From Balneola sp. (GTDB lineage Bacteria; Bacteroidota; Rhodothermia; Balneolales; Balneolaceae), in assembly GCA_017643645.1 (NCBI GenBank), contig JAEPNB010000009.1:94600-158599 (forward strand): 64,000 bases of DNA, in the 5' to 3' direction. The stretch's first letter is position 1, and each line of letters opens with the position of its first letter. The notes under the pieces were generated by a model. That model searched no databases and was not told the DNA's origin. It worked only from the letters and a program-made list of their open reading frames with translations. This document shows positions 27,888 to 36,145 of this stretch, in pieces. A program made the translations under genes and the position numbers.

Positions 27888-28859
27888 ATGCTAAATCGAA
27901 AACAGTTTTTAAAAACCAGTCTTCTTGGAGCTGTTCCACTGGCAGGCATTGGATGCACGAGTGTCAACAAGTTTACAGGAAGTAAGCCGGTTGTAATTGC
28001 TACCTGGAATACCGCCATTAAGGCTAACTTAGCAGCATGGGAAATTCTGGATAAAGGTGGATATGCACTTGATGCCGTTGAAGCCGGCGTCCGTGTAGAA
28101 GAAGACGATCCTGAGAATATGTCTGTTGGTTATGGCGGACGACCGGATAGAGAAGGTATTGTTTCTCTTGATGCCTGCATCATGGACGATAAAGGCGAAT
28201 GTGGAGCCGTAGTTTTTCTTCAGAATTACAAGAACCCCGTTTCCGTTGCCAGAAAAGTGATGGAAGAAACTCCTCACATTATGTTAGCAGGCGATGGAGC
28301 TCAGCAATTTGCCAAAGATCAAGGTTTTGAAGAAATGGATCTGCTTACTCCCAAAGCAAAAGAAGCATGGGAAAAATGGTTGGAACATGGAAAGTACGAG
28401 CCGGAAGTAAATATTGAAAACCATGATACCATTGGCATGCTTGCTCTTGATGCAGAAGGAAAACTTTCCGGAGCTTGCACAACCAGTGGTGCTGCCTGGA
28501 AAATGCATGGCAGAGTTGGAGATTCCCCACTTATTGGTGCCGGACTTTTTGTAGATCCTGAAATTGGAGCTGCATGTGCTACCGGACTTGGAGAAGAAGT
28601 TGTTAAAACCGCCGGAAGTGCACTGATTGTTGAAATGATGCGACAAGGTCACTCCCCGGAAGAAGCTTGTAAAATTGCAGTAGACCGAATCATTTCCCGC
28701 AATAAAAGAATCGGTTCCAGTTTAAAAAATACTCAAGTCGGCTACCTGGCCCTTAACAAAGATGGTGCGTTCGGAGCTTACAGCATTCAAAAAGGCTTTG
28801 ATTATGGTGTGTACAATAAAGATGGAAACCGGATAATAGATTCTGAATTTAGGATCTAG
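27888..28859 (+). CDS. N4-(beta-N-acetylglucosaminyl)-L-asparaginase (glycosylasparaginase)
   Basis: 323-residue Ntn hydrolase that cuts the GlcNAc-Asn bond of N-glycopeptides. The signal ends AGIGC (Cys23), so it is a surface or periplasmic lipoprotein. Autocleavage nucleophile Thr181 lies in NHDTIGMLALD, followed by SGACTTSGAAWKMHGRVGDSP and GAACATGLGE, as in aspartylglucosaminidases. GGYALDAVEAGVR and SVGYGGRPDREG match the alpha subunit. It starts 5 bp after GH47, completing a mannose-trimming to glycan-Asn-cleaving set. Confidence 0.95.
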   Translation: MLNRKQFLKTSLLGAVPLAGIGCTSVNKFTGSKPVVIATWNTAIKANLAAWEILDKGGYALDAVEAGVRVEEDDPENMSVGYGGRPDREGIVSLDACIMDDKGECGAVVFLQNYKNPVSVARKVMEETPHIMLAGDGAQQFAKDQGFEEMDLLTPKAKEAWEKWLEHGKYEPEVNIENHDTIGMLALDAEGKLSGACTTSGAAWKMHGRVGDSPLIGAGLFVDPEIGAACATGLGEEVVKTAGSALIVEMMRQGHSPEEACKIAVDRIISRNKRIGSSLKNTQVGYLALNKDGAFGAYSIQKGFDYGVYNKDGNRIIDSEFRI

Positions 28860-28865
28860 GTAAAA

Positions 28866-28938
28866 TCATCCTGAGGACACTTCCGAAGGATCTACACATT
28901 TATTTTAATTTGCAGATTCTTCGCTCCGCTCAGAATGA
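28866..28938. repeat. paired-arm intergenic repeat (CATCCTGAG...CTCAGAATGA)
   Basis: The left arm TCATCCTGAGGAC...CGAAGGATCT and right arm AGATTCTTCG...CTCAGAATGA are imperfect inverted copies about 20 bp apart. This is the familiar CATCCTGAG/CAGAATGAC intergenic element of many bacteria. It sits between the convergent glycosylasparaginase and clpB genes. Confidence 0.75.
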
Positions 28939-28985
28939 CTCTAATTCAAGTGAGAACCATTCCTAATTCTTAATTGAGTAATTCT

Positions 28986-31628
28986 TCAATTCTCTTCTCC
29001 CGCCCATTTCTCGGGATCATCCACTACTTCCGCAAAATCGATCTCGTTTCCGTTTTTGGAAATTGTAGCTTCGAATTCAATCGGTTCTTCGCTGTCTCTC
29101 ATTAACAACTGAGTTGCCAGTTTGTTCGTGATATTTTGCTGAAGTACTCTTTTCAACGGACGTGCACCATACACAGGATCATATCCACGAACTGCCAGCC
29201 AGTCTTTCACATTATCAGATACATGAAGCGTGACTTTATTCTTAGCTAACAACTGATGAACTCTTCTCAACTGAATATCCACAATAGATCGAATGTGTTC
29301 TCTGCCCAGCGGATGGAATACAATGGTATCATCCACACGATTCAAGAATTCAGGTCGGATGGTTTTCTTCAACTGATCGATCAATTGATTTTGAAGATTC
29401 TCATACTTTTCTTCAGAAAGTTCCCCTCCTGATTTCTCCATTTCGTTCACGATCAAATGCGAACCGATATTGCTGGTCATGATGATGATGGTATTTTTGA
29501 AATCGACCGTTACTCCTTTGTTATCCGTTAACCTTCCTTCATCCAATACCTGCAACAGAATATTGAACACATCAGGATGTGCTTTTTCAATTTCGTCCAA
29601 CAAAACTACCGAATACGGATGTCGACGAACGGCTTCCGTTAATTGTCCACCTTCATCATAGCCAACATATCCGGGAGGCGCACCAACCAACCGACTTACA
29701 GAATGCTTTTCCATATACTCACTCATGTCGATTCGGATCATCGCATTCTGGTCATTAAACAGAAACTCAGCCAATGTTCTTGCTAATTCCGTTTTACCAA
29801 CACCGGTAGATCCTAAAAAGAAAAACGAACCAATCGGTCGGTCTTCATCCTGTAAACCTGCCCGCGATCTACGAACCGCATCAGAAACAGCATCTATAGC
29901 CAGATCCTGACCAATAACTCTTTTGTGGAGTTCATCTTCCAGTTGAAGTAATTTTTGCCGTTCGCTTTGAAGCATTTTCTTTACAGGAATTCCTGTCCAA
30001 CGAGCAACAATGTCTGCGATATCTTCGGCATCCACTTCTTCTTTCAGGAGCGCTTTAGTTTCCTGCATTTCATCCAGTTTGGCTTTCGCCTCTTCAAGAT
30101 CTTTCTCTAGCTGTGTGATGGTTCCATATCGTAGTTCTGCGACCTTTTCGTAGTTACCTTGACGTTCTGCCTTGTCAGCTTCGTTACGGGTCGTCTCTAT
30201 GGCTTGTTTAAGTTCACGGGCTTTCTGGATGGTATCTCTCTCCTGCTCCCATTGCACCCGCATGGCACTTCTTTGTTCTTCCAGATCAGCCAGTTCTTTT
30301 TCAATGCCTTTGATCTTGCCTTTATCTTTTTCGCGCTTTAACGCTTCACGCTCAATTTCTAACTGCCTAATTTGACGTTCAATTCCATCTAATTCCTCAG
30401 GAAGAGAGTCAATTTGAAGTCTCAATCTTGAAGCGGCTTCATCAATTAAATCAATAGCTTTATCCGGCAGAAACCGATCTCCAATATATCTGTGAGAAAG
30501 TTCCGCAGCTGCAACAATAGCGGCATCAGTAATTCTTACTCCGTGATGAACTTCATATCGCTCCTGCAATCCGCGTAATATGGAAACAGTATCTTCAATA
30601 GAGGGTTCGCCAACTAAAACAGTTTGCAAACGACGTTCAAGCGCTTTGTCTTTCTCGATGTATTTTCTGTACTCATCCAAAGTAGTTGCACCAACAGCGT
30701 GCATTTCTCCACGGGCAAGCGCTGGTTTCAGAATATTAGCGGCATCCATCGCTCCTTCCGTAGCTCCGGCACCAACTAAAGTGTGGATCTCATCAATAAA
30801 TAAAATGATTTCTCCATCAGAATCTGTCACTTCTTTAACAACGGCTTTCAATCGTTCTTCAAATTCTCCGCGAAATTTAGTTCCCGCGACCAAGGCTCCC
30901 ATATCCAAAGCGACAATTCGTTTCGATTTCAATCCTTCGGGGACATCTCCACGAACAATTCTAAGTGCCATACCTTCGGCAATTGCAGTTTTACCAACCC
31001 CGGGCTCACCGATCAACACAGGATTGTTTTTTGTACGACGTGTTAGAATCTGCATTACGCGACGGATTTCCTGATCGCGACCAATAACCGGATCCAGTTT
31101 ATTTTTCTCAGCCAGTTCATTCAGATCACGGGCGTATTTCTTTAAAGCGCCGTATCTGCTTTCTGCATTCGGGTCGTCCACGGTTTGATTTCCACGAACA
31201 TCAGTCAGTACTTTTAAAATGTTTTCTTTGGATACTCCCTGATCTTTAAGAAGGGAAGCAATCGGCCCTTTGGTCTCAGAAAATCCCATCAAGATATGTT
31301 CAGAGCTGATATATTCATCTCCCAATGCTGTTGCTTCTTTCTGAGCTTTATCGAACGCTTCTTTGGAGGTAGTTGATAAATACTGTCCCGAAACAGATGC
31401 CCCTTGTACCTTGGGAAGTCTTCCCAATTCTGCATCTACAACCTCTTCAACTGCTCTCAAGTTTGCACCTAATTTATTCATCAGATTTACAACTACATTT
31501 TCTCCGTCAATCAAAAAAGCTTTTAAGATATGAACCGGTTCCAACGCCTGATTATTTCCCGATTGCGCCAGCTCTAGTGCTTTCTGAATAGTCTCTTGAG
31601 CTTTTAATGTGTATTTATTCAAATTCAT
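28986..31628 (-). CDS. clpB: ATP-dependent chaperone ClpB
   Basis: 880-residue Hsp100 disaggregase that works with DnaK to rescue aggregated proteins. The N domain with two Clp repeats (~5-145) is followed by AAA1 with Walker A GEPGVGKT (207-214), the long coiled-coil middle domain (~405-530), and AAA2 with Walker A GSTGVGKT (~605), then the C-terminal domain. There is no ClpP-binding tripeptide, as expected for ClpB. A sigma-54-like TTTTGGCA element lies 38 bp upstream and no CIRCE element was seen. Confidence 0.98.
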   Translation of the reverse strand: MNLNKYTLKAQETIQKALELAQSGNNQALEPVHILKAFLIDGENVVVNLMNKLGANLRAVEEVVDAELGRLPKVQGASVSGQYLSTTSKEAFDKAQKEATALGDEYISSEHILMGFSETKGPIASLLKDQGVSKENILKVLTDVRGNQTVDDPNAESRYGALKKYARDLNELAEKNKLDPVIGRDQEIRRVMQILTRRTKNNPVLIGEPGVGKTAIAEGMALRIVRGDVPEGLKSKRIVALDMGALVAGTKFRGEFEERLKAVVKEVTDSDGEIILFIDEIHTLVGAGATEGAMDAANILKPALARGEMHAVGATTLDEYRKYIEKDKALERRLQTVLVGEPSIEDTVSILRGLQERYEVHHGVRITDAAIVAAAELSHRYIGDRFLPDKAIDLIDEAASRLRLQIDSLPEELDGIERQIRQLEIEREALKREKDKGKIKGIEKELADLEEQRSAMRVQWEQERDTIQKARELKQAIETTRNEADKAERQGNYEKVAELRYGTITQLEKDLEEAKAKLDEMQETKALLKEEVDAEDIADIVARWTGIPVKKMLQSERQKLLQLEDELHKRVIGQDLAIDAVSDAVRRSRAGLQDEDRPIGSFFFLGSTGVGKTELARTLAEFLFNDQNAMIRIDMSEYMEKHSVSRLVGAPPGYVGYDEGGQLTEAVRRHPYSVVLLDEIEKAHPDVFNILLQVLDEGRLTDNKGVTVDFKNTIIIMTSNIGSHLIVNEMEKSGGELSEEKYENLQNQLIDQLKKTIRPEFLNRVDDTIVFHPLGREHIRSIVDIQLRRVHQLLAKNKVTLHVSDNVKDWLAVRGYDPVYGARPLKRVLQQNITNKLATQLLMRDSEEPIEFEATISKNGNEIDFAEVVDDPEKWAGEEN

Positions 31629-31665
31629 AATTCTTGTCCTCTTAAGTTATTTCAGAACATATAAG

Positions 31666-31683
31666 TCCAAAATCGTGCCAAAA
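31666..31683 (-). promoter_or_regulatory. candidate sigma-54-like heat-shock promoter of clpB
   Basis: On the minus strand the site reads TTTTGGCACGATTTTGGA, close to TGGCACG-N4-TTGC although the -12 element is TGGA. A GTCAG box (31691-31695) lies 7 bp upstream. A start site about 12 bp downstream would leave a leader of roughly 26 nt before clpB. The same TTTTGGCA core precedes hsp20 at 35463-35481. Confidence 0.45.
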
Positions 31684-31721
31684 CATTAGCCTGACGGAAT
31701 TTCATAGTTAACAATAATTTA

Positions 31722-31737
31722 TAGCATATATATGCTA
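31722..31737. promoter_or_regulatory. 16-bp perfect palindrome, candidate operator
   Basis: TAGCATATATATGCTA is self-complementary. Outer TAACA (to the left) and TGTTA (to the right) extend the dyad imperfectly to about 36 bp. It lies in the divergent region, 62 bp before the barrel-protein ATG and 94 bp before clpB, and could bind a dimeric repressor. Confidence 0.45.
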
Positions 31738-31798
31738 TTAAATGTTATCTTCAGCTCCTTCATATTGATTGCAAATCATAAATAAAACTGCACTTAGA

Positions 31799-33259
31799 AT
31801 GAAAAAACTGTTACTAACTCTTCCCGTATTTCTTCTGATAATTAACTTTCAAACTAACGCCCAAGAGAGTATTGGTTACTCTGATCCGGATGATTTTCAA
31901 TATTTGATTGACTACCGGTTACCTGATTGGGGTTACAGTAACTTTTATATTTCTTCTGCAGGAAGCAATTTTTCCAGTTTTGATAGATCTGTCAGGAGTC
32001 AAGAGGGACAGCCTTCAGATCCTTTTTATGAACTACGCAATATGGATGTATCAAACAGAAACTATGGAATTGGAGTAGCTCCAAGGTTTGAATTTTACAA
32101 AGAAAACGAACAACGCAGAATTGTTTTTGATTCCAACATTTCTCTCAACACAAATGGACGTAAGACAGTATCTACGGATGAAACCACAGGCAATAATTTT
32201 AATTTTACATCCGAGGATTTTAGTAAAAATTCAGGGAAAACTTTTGGGAATCAAATATTTTTTAATATCAGTGAGTATTCAGAAGTTGAAAGTGATTTAT
32301 TTTTTACCGCAGGACTCTTTTCAAGAATTCAATATAATCGTGAAGATTCTGAGAGAAAGGATGACCCCGGCATAGAGAGAAATGTAACACTAAAGAGAAG
32401 AACTATTTACTTGAACCCTAGTTTCGGTATCGGTTTCGGTCGTTTAAGAAATGTTACCCCAATGATAAGGGCAATACGGGTTAATGAAAGATATAAGGAA
32501 CTCGGAAATTCAGCTTTTAATTCTAACGAGATTATTCAAACTGCAGATTTATTTACCAAAGTTCAGGGCTATCAAAGCACTAAGGATCGTTTCTTAAAAA
32601 GTTTTTGGGGAGACATAAATACCGGTGTAAACGGAAAACTGACTAATTTAGATAGTTTCGATTTATTTTATTTGAATGATGTATTTGATGAGAATCTTGG
32701 TCAAAGATTAGAGGGTTATTCTTTATCAATTACCGGTGACTATTCTTATAATAATAATCTGAGTAAAGAAGAGAAATCTACTAGTGTATCTACAGATACT
32801 GAAAGAGATTTCTCCATTACAAGAGTAGCAGCAGTGAACCTCAATGCTGAATGGTATAAAAATTTAAACCTTTACCATCAGATACATCTGGATTTTTCAA
32901 ATTCAACTTCCTTTCCTCTGGAAAAAGACATTCAGGAAGAATGGGCTAATACTACTTCATTAAATTTTGGATGGCTTTGGAATTTTGCGGATCGATTCCA
33001 GTTCAACTCTGCTTTAGAAAATTACTTGTTTACCCGTGAACTCAAAGATATGCCTGAGGATAAATTTATCTCCTTTGTTTCTGAAATATCAGGACACTTT
33101 TCTTATTTCATTGAAAATAAAATGTCTCTCTCTGCCGGGTTAACCCTTCAATATCGTAAACTGGACAGAGAATTTGATACGATTAACCTCGATGATGACC
33201 TTTTTGTTTTTTCTATTAACGCCGGGGTTAGATACTACTTTAACAGAAACTTATATTAA
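31799..33259 (+). CDS. putative outer-membrane beta-barrel protein
   Basis: 486 residues from ATG 31799; the frame continues to a TTG at 31769, but the ATG gives a clean signal peptide (LLLTLPVFLLIINF, cleavage near NAQES). The mature protein alternates polar and aromatic residues in paired strands and ends in an aromatic-rich NAGVRYYFNRNLY, the usual barrel-terminal strand. No named family was recognised; an uncharacterised porin or surface barrel is the best guess. It is divergent from clpB and sits left of degQ. Confidence 0.75.
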   Translation: MKKLLLTLPVFLLIINFQTNAQESIGYSDPDDFQYLIDYRLPDWGYSNFYISSAGSNFSSFDRSVRSQEGQPSDPFYELRNMDVSNRNYGIGVAPRFEFYKENEQRRIVFDSNISLNTNGRKTVSTDETTGNNFNFTSEDFSKNSGKTFGNQIFFNISEYSEVESDLFFTAGLFSRIQYNREDSERKDDPGIERNVTLKRRTIYLNPSFGIGFGRLRNVTPMIRAIRVNERYKELGNSAFNSNEIIQTADLFTKVQGYQSTKDRFLKSFWGDINTGVNGKLTNLDSFDLFYLNDVFDENLGQRLEGYSLSITGDYSYNNNLSKEEKSTSVSTDTERDFSITRVAAVNLNAEWYKNLNLYHQIHLDFSNSTSFPLEKDIQEEWANTTSLNFGWLWNFADRFQFNSALENYLFTRELKDMPEDKFISFVSEISGHFSYFIENKMSLSAGLTLQYRKLDREFDTINLDDDLFVFSINAGVRYYFNRNLY

Positions 33260-33265
33260 ATAAAA

Positions 33266-33296
33266 AAAGCCATTTCCGTATCAGGGAAATGGCTTT
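33266..33296. terminator. bidirectional intrinsic terminator (barrel protein / degQ)
   Basis: AAAGCCATTTCC/GGAAATGGCTTT stem with a GTATCAG loop. On the minus strand it is followed by seven T residues (end of degQ); on the plus strand by GGTTTTTC. Confidence 0.9.
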
Positions 33297-33324
33297 GGTT
33301 TTTCGGGGTACAATAAATAGGATA

Positions 33325-34824
33325 CTACTCTAACTCGAAAGCGATGAATTGGTTCCCATTATTTCTGATTATTTTCAAAAGTACTACTTCATCACCATTT
33401 TCTTCCAATTTTTCGAGCTCGTCATAGAATTCAGTTGCACTATCTACTTTCTTATTCTTAACGGTTGTGATCACATCACCTCTTCGCAACCCTCGCTCAT
33501 AGGCATTGCTTGATTCTTTGATTCGGCTTACAACCACGCCATCTTCAGAGCTGTCCAATTCCAACTGACGACGAATATTTGCATCCAGATCCGTAACTGT
33601 GAATCCTAGCTTTTCTTCCATGGATTCTGCTTGTTCAGGTCGAACACTGGCTACAGTTTCATCATTTCTTTCTCCAAGCGTCACTGTTAATGTTTTCGCC
33701 TCTCCGTCTCTAAGAATATCTAATTCTACAATATCATTTGGTTTCATCGAAGCAACTCTGGATCTGAACATATTCCAGTCTGTAATTTGATCTCCGTCTA
33801 TAGCCACAATTACATCTTGTTCACGTAATCCTGCATTATCAGAAGGACCGTCTTCTTCAACTCTTGCCACGATAATTCCTCTTGCGTTATCCAAACCCAG
33901 TGCTTTTGCCATGGTTCTGTCAACTTCACCACCAAAATAAAGTCCTAAATATCCCCGGGAAACTTCGCCGTCATCAATGAGGTCGTCCATTATTCTTTTG
34001 GCTAAGCTGATCGGGATCGCAAAACCAATTCCATCGTTTCCGCCGGAACGGGAAGCAATAGCTGAATTAATTCCCACTAATTCTCCATTCATATCAATAA
34101 GGGCTCCCCCTGAATTTCCGGGATTTATGGCAGCATCGGTTTGAATAAAATCTTCATATCCGGCACCGCTGTTTATTAGTCCAATAGAACGACTTTTAGC
34201 TGATACAATTCCAAATGAAACGGTATGTGCAAGGTTTTGACTTAACGGACTACCGATCGCTAAAACAAAAGCTCCTACTTTTAGAGCTTCACTATTTCCC
34301 ATCTTTACCGCCGGTAAATTATCCATATCTACTTTTACAACGGCAATATCAGTGGCGGGATCTGTTCCAATCAGCTCTGCCTCAACTTCATCTCCGTTAA
34401 ACAGTTGTATCTTAATTTCGTCTACATCTTCAATTACATGATTATTCGTTAAGATGTAACCATCTTCAGTTACTATTACTCCGGAACCCAATCCTCTCTG
34501 CATATATTCCCTTGTTTCCGGATCTTGCTGTCCGTATGGATTTCCGAAAAACTGAGAAAAGGGATTCCTCATTATTCGCTGTTCCTGCACTTTTTCTGTG
34601 GTAATCATCACAACAGCAGGATTTGTTTTCTCTGCAATGTCAACAATTGCATTATTCAAATCCAGTAAGGATGAAACCGAACGATTTTCCGCAGATGTAA
34701 CCTCATTTTCAGCTGCGTAATCCGGTAAATTTGTTGGGGAATTATTGTTTGTCCAGGCATTCATTCCAAGTAATAGCAACATTGCTGCTGCCACACCAAA
34801 TACATTTTTTAAAGTAGTATTCAT
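33325..34824 (-). CDS. degQ: Do/DegQ-type periplasmic serine protease (HtrA)
   Basis: 499-residue envelope quality-control protease/chaperone. An N-terminal signal or anchor (~6-24) precedes the trypsin-like domain with His129 (TNNHV), Asp159 (ATDIAVVKVD) and Ser238 (GNSGGAL), then two PDZ domains (~275-375 and ~395-495). The protein carries the usual Q-rich linker-like loop (~90-110). It is transcribed as a single gene between its own terminator and that of hsp20. Confidence 0.97.
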   Translation of the reverse strand: MNTTLKNVFGVAAAMLLLLGMNAWTNNNSPTNLPDYAAENEVTSAENRSVSSLLDLNNAIVDIAEKTNPAVVMITTEKVQEQRIMRNPFSQFFGNPYGQQDPETREYMQRGLGSGVIVTEDGYILTNNHVIEDVDEIKIQLFNGDEVEAELIGTDPATDIAVVKVDMDNLPAVKMGNSEALKVGAFVLAIGSPLSQNLAHTVSFGIVSAKSRSIGLINSGAGYEDFIQTDAAINPGNSGGALIDMNGELVGINSAIASRSGGNDGIGFAIPISLAKRIMDDLIDDGEVSRGYLGLYFGGEVDRTMAKALGLDNARGIIVARVEEDGPSDNAGLREQDVIVAIDGDQITDWNMFRSRVASMKPNDIVELDILRDGEAKTLTVTLGERNDETVASVRPEQAESMEEKLGFTVTDLDANIRRQLELDSSEDGVVVSRIKESSNAYERGLRRGDVITTVKNKKVDSATEFYDELEKLEENGDEVVLLKIIRNNGNQFIAFELE

Positions 34825-34912
34825 TGATCTCTTAATTATAGTTCTCTGTTTTCAACCGTTGTTACAACGATGTGTTCCTGATAAATTGTATATGGTTTAC
34901 ATCTTGTAACGC

Positions 34913-34944
34913 AAAAGCTCAGACTGCGTTCAAACAGCCTGAGC
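34913..34944 (-). terminator. intrinsic terminator after hsp20
   Basis: On the minus strand GCTCAGGCTG and CAGTCTGAGC form a stem with one mismatch around TTTGAACG, followed by TTTT. It lies 32 bp past the hsp20 stop. Confidence 0.85.
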
Positions 34945-34975
34945 ATTAACTAACTATTCTATATATGTTTCAAGG

Positions 34976-35410
34976 TTATTTAATCTCGATCTGTCTTTTT
35001 ATTTTCTCTTCCTGCTTCTGAATAGTGATGTTTAGTACACCATCAGTATAGGTTGCGTTGATGGTATCTTCATTGATACTATCCGGCAGATAAAATGAAC
35101 GCGTAAAGGTTCCGTAAGATGTTTCTACTCGGTGATAGTTCTTACCTTCATCTTTGTTTTCAAATTTGCGTTCTCCGCTGATCGTTAATCTTCCGTTTTC
35201 CAGATCAATGCTAATCGCATCTTTCTTTAAGCCTGGAAGTTCAGCAGAAATTTCAAATTGTGTATCATTTTCTGCTATGTCTACGTTTGGCATAAAACTA
35301 TCCTGACGGTAGTTCATTCCATTATTTGTGTTGAACATTTCGTCAACAATGTCATTGAATCTTCTTGAAAAAAGATCGGTACTTGGTCTTGAATATTTAA
35401 TAAGTGCCAT
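34976..35410 (-). CDS. Hsp20/alpha-crystallin small heat-shock protein
   Basis: 144-residue holdase chaperone. The alpha-crystallin domain (~38-135) has FEISAELPGLKKDAISIDLE, LTISGERKFE and the conserved A-x-x-x-n-GvL element ATYTDGVLNI. A C-terminal KRQIEIK carries the IxI-type assembly motif. It is monocistronic with a terminator. A TTTTGGCA...TTGTA promoter-like element with GTC boxes precedes it, shared with clpB. Confidence 0.97.
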   Translation of the reverse strand: MALIKYSRPSTDLFSRRFNDIVDEMFNTNNGMNYRQDSFMPNVDIAENDTQFEISAELPGLKKDAISIDLENGRLTISGERKFENKDEGKNYHRVETSYGTFTRSFYLPDSINEDTINATYTDGVLNITIQKQEEKIKRQIEIK

Positions 35411-35462
35411 AACTTTTGACCTCTTGTTTTAATTATTTGTTTATCAGGTTCACAATTAATGC

Positions 35463-35481
35463 TACAAGAGAAATGCCAAAA
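35463..35481 (-). promoter_or_regulatory. candidate sigma-54-like heat-shock promoter of hsp20
   Basis: The minus strand reads TTTTGGCATTTCTCTTGTA: GG and the G of TTGT are spaced as in sigma-54 -24/-12 elements (TTGT instead of TTGC). A leader of about 42 nt would precede the hsp20 ATG. Confidence 0.5.
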
Positions 35482-35499
35482 CAAAATTTTAAAACCGCT

Positions 35500-35513
35500 C
35501 TGACAGTGCGACA
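35500..35513 (-). promoter_or_regulatory. candidate activator box of hsp20 (TGTC direct repeat)
   Basis: TGTCGCACTGTCAG on the minus strand contains two TGTC words four bases apart, 18 bp upstream of the TTTTGGCA element. The GTCAG end recurs upstream of clpB. Confidence 0.4.
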
Positions 35514-35659
35514 AACTTAGAATGAAATTTTTACAGACCGGATTTTAAGTATTGGAAAAGCTGTCAGTGGAAGTTTGACTGGAAGTCAGACGAGCAACAA
35601 AAATGGCAGATGGAGGATGCGTGAGGTTTAGACAATCCTGATCTTCACAACATCCCTCG

Positions 35660-35687
35660 GATTGTCCAAAGAACTGTTTGGACAATC
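35660..35687. repeat. 11-bp hairpin GATTGTCCAAA
   Basis: Perfect inverted repeat GATTGTCCAAA/TTTGGACAATC with a GAACTG loop. A further GACAATCC lies at ~35633, complementary to GGATTGTC at 35659. It is 33 bp after the DUF4279 stop but has no U tract. Confidence 0.75.
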
Positions 35688-35719
35688 GTCTCCCTTCGTA
35701 GGAAAAATAAATGATTTAG

Positions 35720-36145
35720 TTAAAGAGAGTAGATATCTAAGTTGAATGAAAGATTCGCTGCTGAAAGAATATCTATTGAGCTGCTCTCAAAGAAAAATCC
35801 AGGGTTGGCCTCAGAATAAAAGTAAGGAACAACTGAAAATTCACCATCTCCTTTTTTAATTACTTTCTTTATTTCCCCTTTATTTGGTTCAATGATCTCA
35901 TTAACAAACTCATCGATAAATTCCTGAACCCATCTATCACCTATTTCAAACTTTTTTCCTAGCTCCCAGTAATTCCATTTATAGATTTGTTCTCTTTTAT
36001 TCTTATTACCAATCAAATATTTCTCTCCCTTTAACCCTTTTCTGGTGGGTTCTAACTTCAAGGCTTTAGAAATTTCATCTGGATGTACGTTGAAATCATA
36101 GAATTTCAAATAAATGTGAACCTTATTCTTCTTTGAATCACCCAT
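35720..36145 (-). CDS. DUF4279 domain protein
   Basis: 141 residues. The N-terminal HIYLKFYDFNVHPDEISKALKLEPT pattern (here residues ~9-33) and the later W-x-Y-W-ELG segment match DUF4279, a small family of unknown function often found as an immunity-like or orphan gene. It overlaps aroA by 8 bp and is its downstream partner, which is unusual for this family. It is cytoplasmic, with no signal or membrane segment. Confidence 0.8.
   Translation of the reverse strand: MGDSKKNKVHIYLKFYDFNVHPDEISKALKLEPTRKGLKGEKYLIGNKNKREQIYKWNYWELGKKFEIGDRWVQEFIDEFVNEIIEPNKGEIKKVIKKGDGEFSVVPYFYSEANPGFFFESSSIDILSAANLSFNLDIYSL

Larger units (their letters stand above)
35411..35719. other. 309-bp intergenic region (hsp20 control region plus repeats)
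   Basis: The left part (35411-35513) holds the hsp20 leader, the sigma-54-like element and GTC boxes. The right part (35630-35690) holds three copies of a GACAATC/GATTGTC word, including an 11-bp hairpin. Nothing coding is visible between ~35514 and 35630. Confidence 0.7.

Noticed and set aside
30580..31074. 164-codon frame opposite clpB
   Set aside because: Antisense to the well-conserved AAA1 region of clpB; no signal or family.
31628..31800. CIRCE/HrcA operator upstream of clpB
   Set aside because: No TTAGCACTC-N9-GAGTGCTAA or close variant is present; the palindrome found here has a different sequence.
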